This document shows, one piece after another, positions 12,701-21,420 of a stretch of 64,000 bases of DNA (position 1 is the stretch's first letter; every line of letters begins with the position of its first letter). The translations under genes and the position numbers were made by a program. Under the pieces are notes generated by a model, which saw nothing but the letters and a program-made list of their open reading frames with translations, ran no database searches and had not been told where the DNA came from. The stretch is taken from the NCBI GenBank assembly GCA_026874595.1, contig CM049307.1, positions 64,474,870 to 64,538,869 on the forward strand, written 5' to 3'. The stretch is from Sipunculus nudus (Eukaryota; Annelida; Sipuncula; Golfingiida; Sipunculidae).

Positions 12701-15700
12701 GGACTCATAAAATCAATCAAATATAGAGATACATTATATAAATCAATGAGAGCTGCAGAAACAAATAGCATAGAATTCACAACAAAAAAACACCAACTTA
12801 GACAATACAATAAAATTCTTAAAAAAACAATACTTGAAGCAAAACAACATTACTACAACAATAAATTCAATAAGACTAAAACAGATATTAAAAAAACATG
12901 GGAAACAATCAATGAAATAATACAAAGAAAAGAGAAAAAAAGCCTTCCCGAATACGTAATAATTAAAGGCGATAAAATAAATAATCCCACAAAAATAGCT
13001 AATCATTTCAATAATTTTTTTGGCAATATAGGAGTAAAAATGGCAAACAAAATAAAAAACAGTCACAAAATAGACTACAAGAAATATCTAAACACACAAA
13101 AAAAGCAAAGTACAAACACTAAAAACCTTTTAACTTTTAAACATGTAAATGACTCGGAAGTACAAAACATAATTGACAATCTCAAGCCAAAAAATAGTAC
13201 AGGATATGACAATCTTTCCAGTAATCTACTTAAGAAAATTAGTCCTGCCATTATCAGACCTCTTAGTATAATCATAAATCAGTCACTCACTACAGGTATA
13301 TTTCCTGATAAACTAAAAATAGCTAAAATAACCCCTATTCACAAAAAAGAATGTATTCATGAACCTGAAAATTACAGGCCAATTTCACTATTACCAACCA
13401 TTTCTAAATTATTTGAAAAAATAATATACAATCAATTATACGACTTTCTTCAAACAAATGACTAAATATACACCAGCCAATATGGATTCAGAAAAAAACA
13501 CTCGACTGAACATGCAATATTAGAATTAGCAGACAGACTATATAAAGAAATAGACAATGGAAATACACCACTCGCAATATATTTAGACTTATCAAAAGCA
13601 TTCGACACCTTAAATCATGACATATTAACACATAAACTAAAATTTTACGGTATTAAAGGAAAAACTCTACTATGGCTTACTAACTATCTAACTAACAGAA
13701 CGCAATACGTTGATTACAAAGGACACAAATCAAATAAACTTCTAATAAACACCGGGGTACCCCAGGGATCAATCCTGGGTCCTCTATTGTACTTAATATA
13801 TATGAATGACATACATCAATGCAGCAACTATTTTAATTTCATACTATACGCTGACGATACAACATTATTTAACCCCTTGGCAAGTTACAACAAACTAAAA
13901 GACCAACACATCATCAACAAAGAATTAAATAAAGTACATAACTGGTTAAATGCTAATAAACTCTCATTAAATGTACAAAAAACAAAATTTATGATCTTTC
14001 ATACTAAACATAAAACTCTAAAAGATGGAAGCCCTGATCTCAAAATTGATAAAACACCAATAGAAAGGGTATCAGATTTCAATTTCTTGGGTATAACAAT
14101 AAATGAACACATGAAATGGCAAACACACACAAACAAAATTGCATCAAAAATTTCAAAATACATAGGAGTACTAAATAAATTAAAACAATACCTACCAATA
14201 CACATACTTAAAACCATATATGATACACTTATTCTGTCCCAATTAAATTACGGAATCCTAATATGGGGTTATGACACAAATAGATTAGAAAAATTACAAA
14301 AAAAAGCCTTAAGAATAATTACAAATAACAACTACAATGCACACACAGAACCAATCTTTAAATCATCAAAAACCCTAAAAATCAAGGATATTTTCAAATT
14401 AAACATAATAAAATTTTATTATAATTATTGTCATGCAGCACTTCCAAAATTCTTCCTAACGTTTAATATATCGACAAGAAACATGACGCACAGACACAAC
14501 ACAAGACACAAAGACACCCTAGCTACAAATAAAACAAGAACCAAAATAGCAGACAATAGTCTGAGGAACAAAATACCAAAAGTCATAAATGAAACTGACC
14601 ATAACATTGCTGATAAAATCTACACCCACAGCCTCCAAGGATTAATTAATTACACCAAACAACATTTTATAAATACATACAAAGAAAATTGCACACAAAC
14701 AAACTGCTACATCTGTAACAAAAATTAGAATTTTTCGTTGTTTTTCCTTTCCTCCATTAACAAACAAACATATTTAAAAAACCCATTAATTCTTTCAATC
14801 TCCTTCACTATTTTTGTAAACAATTATTATCATCTCATTGTAAATGTATCAATCATGTTCAATCATCCATATTTATATATACTTTCTTATACCAAATGTT
14901 TGCAGGTGGCTGTTGTGTCAGCGGAAAAAAAATCCTTACAACAGTCTCCTGACATAGTAAAAACGAAAAGATAAACAATTGAATATACAATATATGGATA
15001 TGTACAATTTTATGTCAAATAAACTTCTTCTTCTTCTTCTTCTTCTTCATTAGTGTATTTACACAAATTAGCAGGAAGTAATATTAAAGGAAGCAGTTAG
15101 ACAGATTGGAATTTGTGTGCATATTTACATATAGCTTGTGATGCTGGTTGTCTTATAGAAAAACTAAAACATTGTATAATCTCATGCAGGGACAAGCGGA
15201 TGTGAATGTACAAGATTACAGTGGCTGGACTCCGCTGCACATTGCCACCTGCAGCAAAAGAGCCAGCATTATAGCCCTGCTGCTGACTGCTGGAGCAGAC
15301 CCACACATCAGCACTTTTGAAAATGAAGAATCTTCTGCCTTGGACATGGCAGAAAATATGGATAACGAACGTGTACGTCCAGTTGAGATATACTTAATTA
15401 GTGATTACAACGTTACTATCAGCTCTGGATAGAACTGATGAGGATTAAATTCTGTATTGTCCTGGAACGTAAGCTGCCTGTTTTAAAAATTTGCCTCCCA
15501 GGTTGGAATTTTTAATAAAGTAGGGATAAAAATAAAATGTGCATTGACAACTTTGTGTTATGTACCTGTAGGCAGTTTTATTTATTTAATTTCATTTTGC
15601 CAAAGAAACCGTTGGAATTGTAACAAAAGCATGAGTATATGAGAGTTTAAGAATTACCAGTTGATTAACTAAAAAAAGTTGCAGGAGTGACCTTTATTTT

Positions 15701-18700
15701 TCAGATTTTGAAGGTATTGCGTGGAGAGCCGATAACAGATATGTACTCTGAGATACATAGCCATGATGCACTTCTTGATTCTGGCATGGTACTCAATTCA
15801 GGTAGGCCGCACCTTTATAATGTTATAATGTGAAAAGTCTGCCTTTATTATATAGATTACTGTTATTTTTGTGTTGACCTTGTGAAGCTTGATATCTTTT
15901 TTCACAAGTTTACTTGTAAGTTGTAAGACTGAATTTATAACAGATGAACAGTCATTACAACCTAGATGTGACTATTGGCTATGCATGGTGTTTGTATGTT
16001 GTAACATATTGAAATATTCTGTGTCAGTTAACCAGTGAAACTAGAAATCTGCATTCTTAGGAATGCAAGCCATGTGGGGGTTCCTATTGTGGGATGTTTG
16101 CATTCACTTATATTGCCCATATTCCCAGGTTCATTCTTGCATAAGTGACTGTACATTTATTAATACTCCTTGATGACATTCCTGAATCTGGATCATATGC
16201 CAGATCCACACCAAATCTAATCTATTCTTCCTTGGTCAATTCCTTTGTCCCGAAATGTCCTGAAAATTTCATGACACACTAGCTGAGGACTTTGATTGTG
16301 GGGTATGTGGTGGTTTAAAGTAAACAGTTAAGGCTAAAGCTCCTTCATTGTGAGGATGTAATATGTGCTGGAGATCACCAATTGAAATATTTGCTTTTTC
16401 TGTTTTGCTGATTGTCAGTGACCATATCACATTTATAACAATTATAAGTTTATGTATATTAACTTTTTAATACCTTGATTTTTAATTATCTTCTAACTGG
16501 GTTGATAATTATACATACTAGTAGTTAATCTCAAATTTGTATTTTAATATGTTATTTTACACCTTGTAAAATCTTATATTAGGTGATATGCACCGGTTGG
16601 ATGCAGCGACCCGGATAAAGTTGTCAAAACTGTTGGATGTGTTGCGGCCGTCAGCTGACTGGATTGCTTTGTCGGATCACCTTGGTCTGTCCAGTCTTGT
16701 TGAACCCCTGCATGGAATGAAATATCCTACTCGCGCCCTTCTCGATAATTTTGAGGTATGGATATAAATTTTTGTTATATACCCCTCTTAGACAGGACGT
16801 ATGATGGACCCTCTGCCCATGATAATTTACAAGGAATATGATGGATTTTGATGAAACTTAATTGAAATATAAACTAATATAATATCTTATCATTATTTAT
16901 TTATGTTTAAGTAAAAAGTGATATAATTTCTGGGATGTGTTGGTATCACAAAAACTGTTAACACTAATAATGTAAAAATATTTAGAGAAACTAGTCTCTT
17001 AATCTGACGGTTTTCACTTTTCATGGCTATAGCTGCAATAGTTCTTCAGAAATTTAATTTCCGTAAATTTATATTCTTTGGCAGGTTAAATGGCCATGTT
17101 TAGACAGGGTGATAAAATTTAATAATAGGCACTGGATAAGTAAACTTATATTGTGAAATCTGGCTCCTTATTGCATAATTGTTTCATAACAAGAGCGATG
17201 TAACTCCTCATGCCTATTACAGTTATTGAATAGAGATGTTTATATTGTCAGCTTATTCGACTATGAACCCATCATCCATAACAGAAATACTATTATCTAA
17301 ATATAAACTTTTTGGTGATACTGGACTTCACAATAAATTTATGTTTAATGTATAGTAGTATATACTTTGATGCAACAATGGGCATTTGAAATTTTATTCG
17401 CACCAACAGAGACCATATCAGGCTCTCCATCTTTACTGCACTGGAGAAAGCTGAAGTGAAATAATAATTGGCAAAATAAATTGTTTGGAGCCCTCTGGCG
17501 AGTACACTATGAACTGTTAACCTTTTTCAGGCTCTTGACGGGACTGTTGAACAGCTGTGTGGTGCTCTACATAAGATGAATCGTATGGACTGCCTGAGAC
17601 TGCTGAGGGACGACGTGGGGGTTGCTCTACCTGATCACGAGGACGGGGAGAGTATAACTATAGGTAGGACTGTTAAAAATGTTTTGGGCTTAAAAACAGT
17701 GGGCATTGGCTCAGCTGACTGTAAGTCCACTGAGCTATAGTGAAGATCTTTTGTCCGTCAGCTGTCCATCCATCTGTCCAGCCATTAAAACAGGGCAAAT
17801 GTGTGCTTTTATCAAATTTGTTGAAGAAGTGGAAATCTCTGAGTGCTAAATGAACTCATAATGAAGGTTTTAAAGGGAGGACTGCCAAATCAGTGAATGT
17901 GTTTTTTCTCTGTACATACAGAAATAAAAGCTCTTTTATTGCATGTACAACCATTGTAGGAGCACAAAAGACATTGCATGGATTTGGAACAAAGCAAACT
18001 ACACATGCAGGGCAGACTTTATAATAATACTACAAAATGGCTGTAGCATTAAGATTTACATTTTCAAGTAACAACATTATAATAAAAACTGCAGCTTCTT
18101 TTCAGTGCACCTGGATTTGATAATTTTCTGTCATATGTAAGCAAATTCAGCTGAGCACCATGATCCATGGGTCCCTTGTTAACTCAGCTGACTGAAAGTC
18201 AACTGATGTATAGAAATTGCACTCTGTCTGTAGTCCGTCCGGCTGTACATTAGTTAGGCACAAATCATAACTGCTGGCCCTAGAAACTTTCCCGTGAACA
18301 TGTAGAGAGGTCTATAAAAAAAATTCCTTGGAAACTTGAAATTAGGTCAATGTGACCTATATTCTCGGAGCTATGGGGCGCATAAATTTGATACAAAACC
18401 ACCAGTATCTTGATGATTAATGCATGGGTAACCATGAATTTTGCCTTGAATAGTTTTGTCAGTTCCCAAAAACTGGTCCTGCCACCTGTATTTTCATGAT
18501 TTTTACAATTTTTTATTGTTTTTGAAACATTAAATTACAGCAATTATGTTCATTTCTCAGCTTTGGTTTCATCAAGGGTTCTGAAACCCAGTGTGTTTAA
18601 TGTTTATGACTGGTTTCTTCAGTTCCTGAAGACTGATGGTGCCACCTGTATTTTTTTCTATTTTTGATGCTTTTTTTCCTTTATTTTGAGACTGCCAGAT

Positions 18701-20276
18701 TGTGTTTATACTATCAGATTCCCAACTGCTTCATCTGTGTCATCTGTGTCCTGAAATCTTGTGTGTTTATAATGGCCCTGCTTGAATAAGCAGATGCTCT
18801 ATATTAAACACCCTGTCCGGCTGTCTGATCATCTTTCTGTATGCCTGTCAAATTTGTTTCCTGATGATAACTCCAGTTTGGATTGACATATGGCTATCAA
18901 ACTTGACTTATATATGGCCCATTTCTAATGCAAGAACTGTATTGATTTTGGGGTCAAAGGTAAAGGTCCCACTTATTTAGAAAGATTGTGGATGTATTTT
19001 AAGCCATATTTTGCATCCCAAACCTTCCGTCTTGCATTTATATCTGACTTGCTAAGAGGGAAGAACCTGATCGATTTTGGGGTCACAAGGGTAATAATGG
19101 TCAAGGTCACAGGGGCCATGTGTCCAAATATTTGTGTTTGGAATGACATATTGGTTTCAAACTTGATTTATATATGACCCACCAACAATTTATAAGAACT
19201 AATTTTGAGGTCAAACTCACAGGGCACACTTCTTGAAGTATTTTAAGCCAGACGTTTGATCCCAAACCCTCCCATCTTCCAGCTATCGCTCACTTGCCAA
19301 TAGTGTCACAAGGTCACAAATTAATTTTATGGATGGTAACTCCAGTTTGGGTAGACAGGTTGGCTTCACACAGATTGCAGGACCCATATTTTGAAAAAGC
19401 TCATAAACATATCCTTATAGACAAACTCAGCTGAGGGTCGAGACCTATGGGACCCTAGTTTTTCTTGAGAGAGGGACTGTTGAGACTTGATGTTTTGTGG
19501 TTTTGCAGGGATGGGGTTTGGGACTAGAAGTTTTGTTTGGGGTGGGTTAAACTGGAAGATTTGTGTATTGCCTGGGCATGGTTAAGACATGAGGTTTTGT
19601 TTTGCACAGGAAGGATTCAGACTATATTTTTTTTTCTTTTTAATTCAGCTGCAGTATTATGATTCTGCTTTTTTGTGAGGGGGGTGGGGGGTTTCAGTTT
19701 AGACTATAAAGTTCATCTTTTGTTCCACTAGGGTCAAGTTCTGAGTTTTGCTCAAATGGTGTAAAGATTACAGTTTGTTTTGCATGCCTGGGATAAACAC
19801 TTGATGGTCTATGTATGTCCTTGGGTGGAGTTCTGTTGATTTCAAGGTTAAGATCAGCAGACTTATGTTTCTGGTGATGTACTGGCAGGATAAATAAATT
19901 TTTAGATTAGAGAGTGTCATTTCTGCTTAAATCTTGATGATCTTGATCTGAACATCAGGCCTGTAACATTTACTGTTCTTCTTTTGTAGCACCAGAAATG
20001 ACAAAATCAGATATCGTAAAACACAGAGAGTCTTCTAAAGATGGATCGGTCACCAGCCTCGAAGGACCTGTCACCAGCCTCGAGGGACATTATACAGAGC
20101 TGACCAAGGAAAATCCTCAGGCTATATACAGCTCTCAACAACCACAAACTCAAGTGTTACCTAAGGAACCAGGCCTGGCACCACCAGCACCTGTATCTAA
20201 AGATCAAGTACGGAGCATCGATGAAGGAATATATACTTTAAGTATTAACGCCTCAGTCCCAGACATGGATGCATAG
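610..20276 (+). CDS. NFKB1-like: NF-kB p105/p100-type precursor, C-terminal 16 exons (5' end outside window)
   Basis: This is a class I NF-kB precursor: a transcription factor whose C-terminal ankyrin half acts as an IkB-like inhibitor in the cytoplasm. Sixteen exons with GT..AG borders and mutually consistent phases total 2741 nt. That gives 912 residues plus a stop after the first partial codon. Domain order is: end of the Rel homology region with IPT fold (exons 1-4), basic nuclear localisation signal (exon 5), Gly-rich processing region (exon 6), acidic Ser-rich linker (exon 7), ankyrin repeats (exons 8-12), death domain (exons 13-15) and a Ser/Pro/Gln tail (exon 16). The p105 order, with a death domain after the ankyrins, separates it from Rel/dorsal and plain IkB. 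The DNA-binding loop exons are upstream of the window, so p105-like, p100-like or Relish naming cannot be settled here. I see no frameshift or internal stop. The gene is AT-rich in its introns and loaded with transposons there. Confidence 0.93.
1240..1344 (+). CDS. NF-kB exon 2 of window: start of the IPT dimerisation domain
   Basis: The acceptor is ttaacag and the donor is gtcagt at 1345. The split lysine codon joins exon 1. It encodes [20 protein letters not shown] and [10 protein letters not shown], the hallmark opening strands of the Rel IPT/TIG domain, which provides the dimer interface and backbone DNA contacts. Confidence 0.93.
1379..1503 (+). repeat. 38-bp minisatellite in NF-kB intron 2
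   Basis: About three copies of a 38-bp unit (cagttcagtactccactgcc + aattcaatatcccactat) lie 35 bases after the donor of exon 2. Copies differ by single bases. Confidence 0.9.
2271..2365 (+). CDS. NF-kB exon 3 of window: IPT domain
   Basis: The acceptor is ttcttcag and the donor gtaaat follows at 2366. It encodes [10 protein letters not shown]...[15 protein letters not shown], matching the p105-type IPT strand 'VRF(Y/F)E...W...G.F...DVH.Q'. It enters in phase 1 and leaves in phase 0. Confidence 0.92.
3460..3640 (-). mobile_element. Fragment of Helentron-like family A
   Basis: It begins with the family's hairpin end in reverse orientation (tagctcagctgaatataag, then caactgagctat), followed by the typical gtccttt...catcc block. 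The opposite gacccatggg end is missing. It sits in NF-kB intron 3. Confidence 0.65.
4070..4208 (+). CDS. NF-kB exon 4 of window: IPT C-terminal half
   Basis: The acceptor is atatttcag and the donor is gtaaga. It encodes [20 protein letters not shown] and [20 protein letters not shown], the final IPT strands (FKTPPY... P V.V..QL.R...SEP..F.Y.P) conserved in all NF-kB/Rel proteins. Confidence 0.93.
4538..4579 (+). CDS. NF-kB exon 5 of window: nuclear localisation signal micro-exon
   Basis: This is a 42-nt exon with acceptor cttgtag and donor gtaatt. It encodes [20 protein letters not shown] is the basic nuclear localisation signal expected directly after the Rel homology region, which the ankyrin domain masks. 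Phase 1 on both sides makes it skippable in frame, so alternative splicing could remove the signal (inference). Confidence 0.85.
5403..5534 (+). CDS. NF-kB exon 6 of window: glycine-rich region
   Basis: The acceptor is ctgttag and the donor is gtcagt. It encodes [20 protein letters not shown] and further Gly/Ser/Asn residues. It occupies the position of the p105/p100 Gly-rich region, which stops the proteasome and allows limited processing to p50/p52. It is short compared with the vertebrate region. Confidence 0.85.
6267..6803 (+). CDS. NF-kB exon 7 of window: acidic Ser-rich linker
   Basis: This 537-nt exon is the longest in the window. Its acceptor is gtgacag and its donor gtaagt. It encodes a low-complexity segment rich in Ser, Asp, Glu, Gln and Asn with no fold that I recognise, lying between the Gly-rich region and the first ankyrin repeat. 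A run of DS/SD pairs (for example DSDS, NDS, MDSSED) offers many possible phosphorylation sites. The open frame continues past the donor to 6853; I take the strong gtaagt as the exon end because the next exon joins in phase. Confidence 0.85.
7149..7302 (+). CDS. NF-kB exon 8 of window: pre-ankyrin helix and first ankyrin repeat
   Basis: The acceptor is gtgtttcag and the donor is gtaagt. It encodes helical [20 protein letters not shown] followed by [20 protein letters not shown], a p105-style lead-in to ankyrin repeat 1, whose NGDN..LH start is completed across the next junction. Confidence 0.85.
7560..7674 (+). CDS. NF-kB exon 9 of window: ankyrin repeat
   Basis: The acceptor is tgtttcag and the donor is gtaacg. 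It encodes [20 protein letters not shown]...INELNLLKQ, the helix pair of ankyrin repeat 1 (compare LHLAIIH in p105) and the lead into repeat 2. Confidence 0.88.
8597..8816 (+). CDS. NF-kB exon 10 of window: ankyrin repeats
   Basis: The acceptor is gatttcag and the donor is gtgggt. It encodes [20 protein letters not shown], then [20 protein letters not shown] and INTLNYEG. This gives one and a half canonical ankyrin units (TPLHLA, GAD, DRxGxTxxHxA). Confidence 0.92.
9105..9385 (+). repeat. Degenerate tandem repeat in NF-kB intron 10
   Basis: There are repeated variants of 'gagtgacaggtttgaggctgat' with spacings of about 30-70 bases. It runs up to the acceptor of exon 11. Confidence 0.6.
9394..9563 (+). 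CDS. NF-kB exon 11 of window: ankyrin repeats
   Basis: The acceptor is tttttaag and the donor is gtaaag. It encodes [20 protein letters not shown]...[19 protein letters not shown], two further ankyrin units. The following intron (9564-15189) contains the large LINE. Confidence 0.92.
10228..11001 (+). CDS. LINE ORF1: coiled-coil/RRM nucleic-acid-binding protein
   Basis: This is a 257-residue lysine- and glutamate-rich protein that would coat LINE RNA and act as a chaperone during retrotransposition. Residues about 25-85 form heptad-like repeats ([20 protein letters not shown] and onward), a probable trimeric coiled coil. Residues about 90-155 include NIIIEGI and [10 protein letters not shown], resembling the two RNP strands of the RRM in type II ORF1 proteins. 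[20 protein letters not shown] followed by [14 protein letters not shown] matches the C-terminal domain of that class. No zinc knuckle is visible. The ORF is intact and starts after an A-rich leader. Confidence 0.85.
   Translation: MDASSQIAQQLVSALLNKDVQKYFENYIVHPLRTELKELKTEIKNLKETVQENETEIDELRTEMQELQRKLAKKCEIKTIKEKIEQHKKCKNIIIEGIQQRINENTANLVVETLNRNLKLRKPLNENDLDSAIRIGKNTENRPKKILVIFKKEKTKDIIYHEKRLLRKNKNEKIYISEDLTKKTDELLYECRKMKKNKQIKSVWTYKGDVYVKEDDKTTSTLIEDIEHLEQFKDFLLMSANSRESLQLESPHGSKNN
11579..14728 (+). pseudogene. LINE ORF2: AP endonuclease and reverse transcriptase with one in-frame stop
   Basis: The frame has 1050 codons, interrupted only by TAA at 13463-13465, and the reading frame is the same before and after it. 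The N-terminal AP-endonuclease domain shows [35 protein letters not shown] and SDHLPCYI, giving the catalytic Asn, Glu, Asp and His set. The reverse transcriptase shows [45 protein letters not shown] and the catalytic YADD (near 13850). The C-terminus has a Cys-containing tail ([13 protein letters not shown]). It nicks the target and primes reverse transcription from LINE RNA. The stop could be a mutation, a sequencing error or, less likely, a read-through site. Confidence 0.9.
15024..15048 (+). repeat. (CTT)n tail of the LINE
   Basis: A perfect trinucleotide run marks the LINE 3' end, directly after the AATAAA. Confidence 0.9.
15190..15372 (+). CDS. NF-kB exon 12 of window: last ankyrin repeat
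   Basis: The acceptor is ctcatgcag and the donor is gtacgt at 15373. It encodes [20 protein letters not shown]...[20 protein letters not shown]. The exon is 61 codons, phase 0 at both ends. The frame stays open to 15432 past the donor, but only the spliced form joins the death-domain exon. Confidence 0.9.
15705..15801 (+). CDS. NF-kB exon 13 of window: linker before death domain, with DSG motif
   Basis: The acceptor is atttttcag and the donor is gtaggc. It encodes [20 protein letters not shown] and [10 protein letters not shown]. It matches the p105 segment joining ankyrins to the death domain. DSGMVLNS (15777-15800) resembles a beta-TrCP phosphodegron with longer spacing. Confidence 0.85.
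16583..16755 (+). CDS. NF-kB exon 14 of window: death domain, first half
   Basis: The acceptor is tatattag and the donor is gtatgg. It encodes [20 protein letters not shown] and [13 protein letters not shown]. The pattern 'L..LLD......DW..L...LGL' is typical of death-domain helices 1-3 in p105/p100. Confidence 0.9.
17531..17663 (+). CDS. NF-kB exon 15 of window: death domain, second half
   Basis: The acceptor is ctttttcag and the donor is gtagga. It encodes [20 protein letters not shown] and [10 protein letters not shown], the last death-domain helices ('GT...L...L..M.R.DCL.LL'), then an acidic tail. Confidence 0.9.
17707..18179 (-). mobile_element. Helentron-like family A element (copy iv, short)
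   Basis: This 473-bp element lies in reverse orientation in NF-kB intron 15. It starts with the hairpin end (gctcagctgactgtaagtcc) and closes with cagctgagcaccatgatcca plus tgggtcccttgt, the other end of the family. It is flanked by T on both sides, as expected for T/T insertion. Confidence 0.75.
18181..19459 (-). mobile_element. Helentron-like family A element (copy v)
   Basis: It is separated from the previous copy by a single T. It opens with aactcagctgactgaaagtc and closes with a diverged ctcagctgagggtcgagacc + tatgggaccctag. Inside, two blocks (near 18476 and 18634, about 158 bases apart) carry gccacctgtatttt, a reverse-strand relic of the family's tandem unit. Further on there are AGGTCA-rich words. 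Confidence 0.65.
19990..20276 (+). CDS. NF-kB exon 16 of window: terminal coding exon
   Basis: The acceptor is cttttgtag and the stop is TAG at 20274-20276. It encodes a Ser/Pro/Gln-rich tail with a short internal repeat ([13 protein letters not shown]) and the end [11 protein letters not shown]. No fold is evident. Tail Ser residues are possible kinase sites (inference only). Confidence 0.88.
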
Positions 20277-20719
20277 AAGTCTGGAAATTACTGTAGATAA
20301 TCAATGGGACAATGAAACGATTTGTTAATTTTTTATGCCATGTTTATTATAGAAGGTAAAAGATAATGTTTGTACATGTATATCTTCACTTCATTCCTTT
20401 CACCCAAAGTCAGAGACATTCTGTGCACAGTCGTACATATGTGAATACTGGGTGTTTCTGTATCCTGGTGTTGAGGTTATTCTTGTATAATTGGAAATAT
20501 GTATGCACCCTGTTTTTTGGTTTTGTTATATTTTACAGCATTTTTCTTCCCTCTGTATTTGCTTCACAGCATCAGTTTTATACCAGCTTGACTCAGACTT
20601 GTCTGATCCTGTGTCAGTTTTGAAATGGAAATAATAATTTTATAGAAAATGTTCTCATTTCTGAGGGATATTTAATAGAGCAAGTCTCAAGATACAATAA
20701 CGTTTTTGAACCATGTCTG

Positions 20720-20801
20720 CAGTCTGCACCAGGGTGTCATGGGATATTGGGGCAGCACTGCAGTCTGCACCAGGGTGTCATGGGATATTGGGGCAGCACT
20801 G
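20720..20801 (+). repeat. 41-bp perfect tandem duplication in 3' UTR
   Basis: The block 20720-20760, starting cagtctgcaccagggtgtca, is repeated immediately and exactly at 20761-20801. Confidence 0.95.
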
Positions 20802-20988
20802 TAGCCGTGCATCGTCATTTACTGTTGCATCATGAGAACTCCGCAGTTGGCAGGGGTCTGCAGCACCTGATCTTCAGAATGTCTGTGTGTCATCTTTGAA
20901 ATGATAATCAGTTTCGAGGGAAACATCGTTAAAAGTTAAACATTGTTGACACTGTCAAATTAAGCCAACAGTCATGGTACATGAGCTC

Positions 20989-21418
20989 TTTGAAATTCAT
21001 TTAAAAAAATTTCTTTTTCTTATTCCATCTAATTGATTTTTTTTTGGTCAGCTTGTTAATTATGTGTTATCACTGTGTAAAAACTAAAAAGATTGTTGAT
21101 TGCAGAATTCATTATGTACAACTTGCAGCACTGATATACAATAAAGTATACCCTCATTTGACTTTTTATTTCTTTAATAAATATTTAAAGTTACAGCCAG
21201 CTGTTTGAAATTCATTTAAAAAAATTTCTTTTTCTTATTCCATCAAATTGATTTTTTTTTGGTCAGCTTGTTAATTATGTGTTATCACTGTGTAAAAACT
21301 AAAAAGATTGTTGATTGCAGAATTCATTATGTACAACTTGCAGCACTGATATACAATAAAGTATACCCTCATTTGACTTTTTATTTCTTTAATAAATATT
21401 TAAAGTTACCGCCAGCTG
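20989..21418 (+). repeat. 215-bp tandem duplication in 3' UTR
   Basis: Positions 20989-21203 and 21204-21418 match almost base for base. I see only two differences (tct/tca in the Tct-AATTG block and tacag/taccg near the end), so the duplication is recent. Each copy holds two AATAAA signals. Confidence 0.93.
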
Positions 21419-21420
21419 AC

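Larger units (their letters stand above)
9950..15048 (+). mobile_element. CR1/Jockey-group non-LTR retrotransposon, nearly full length
   Basis: A LINE sits in NF-kB intron 11 in the same orientation as the gene. It has a 5' UTR (start uncertain, about 9890-10200), ORF1 (10228-11001), a 577-base spacer, ORF2 (11579-14728) and a 3' UTR with AATAAA (15018-15023) directly followed by a (CTT)n tail (15024-15048). There is no poly(A), which with the RT motifs fits the CR1/L2/Jockey group rather than L1. I could not find a target-site duplication. The coding strand is strikingly A-rich compared with the host exons. One stop codon in ORF2 is the only clear lesion, so the copy looks young. Confidence 0.9.
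20277..21420 (+). promoter_or_regulatory. NF-kB 3' UTR with duplicated poly(A) signals
   Basis: AT-rich non-coding sequence follows the stop. AATAAA occurs at 21140-21145, 21176-21181, 21355-21360 and 21391-21396. The last two are copies of the first two made by the 215-bp tandem duplication. The true cleavage site cannot be fixed without transcripts. Confidence 0.65.

Noticed and set aside
9564-15189. Target-site duplication of the LINE
   Set aside because: No convincing direct repeat flanks the CTT tail and the uncertain 5' end. The two accagtacgcat words near 9899 and 9933 are both on the 5' side.
15148-15432. 94-residue continuous ORF as a separate ankyrin gene
   Set aside because: It is NF-kB exon 12 read through both splice sites; the exon with acceptor at 15189 and donor at 15373 fits the phases on both sides.
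18950-19330. Cluster of AGGTCA words as nuclear-receptor response elements
   Set aside because: They lie within the Helentron-like copy v and similar words occur in other repeats, so repeat origin is the simpler explanation.
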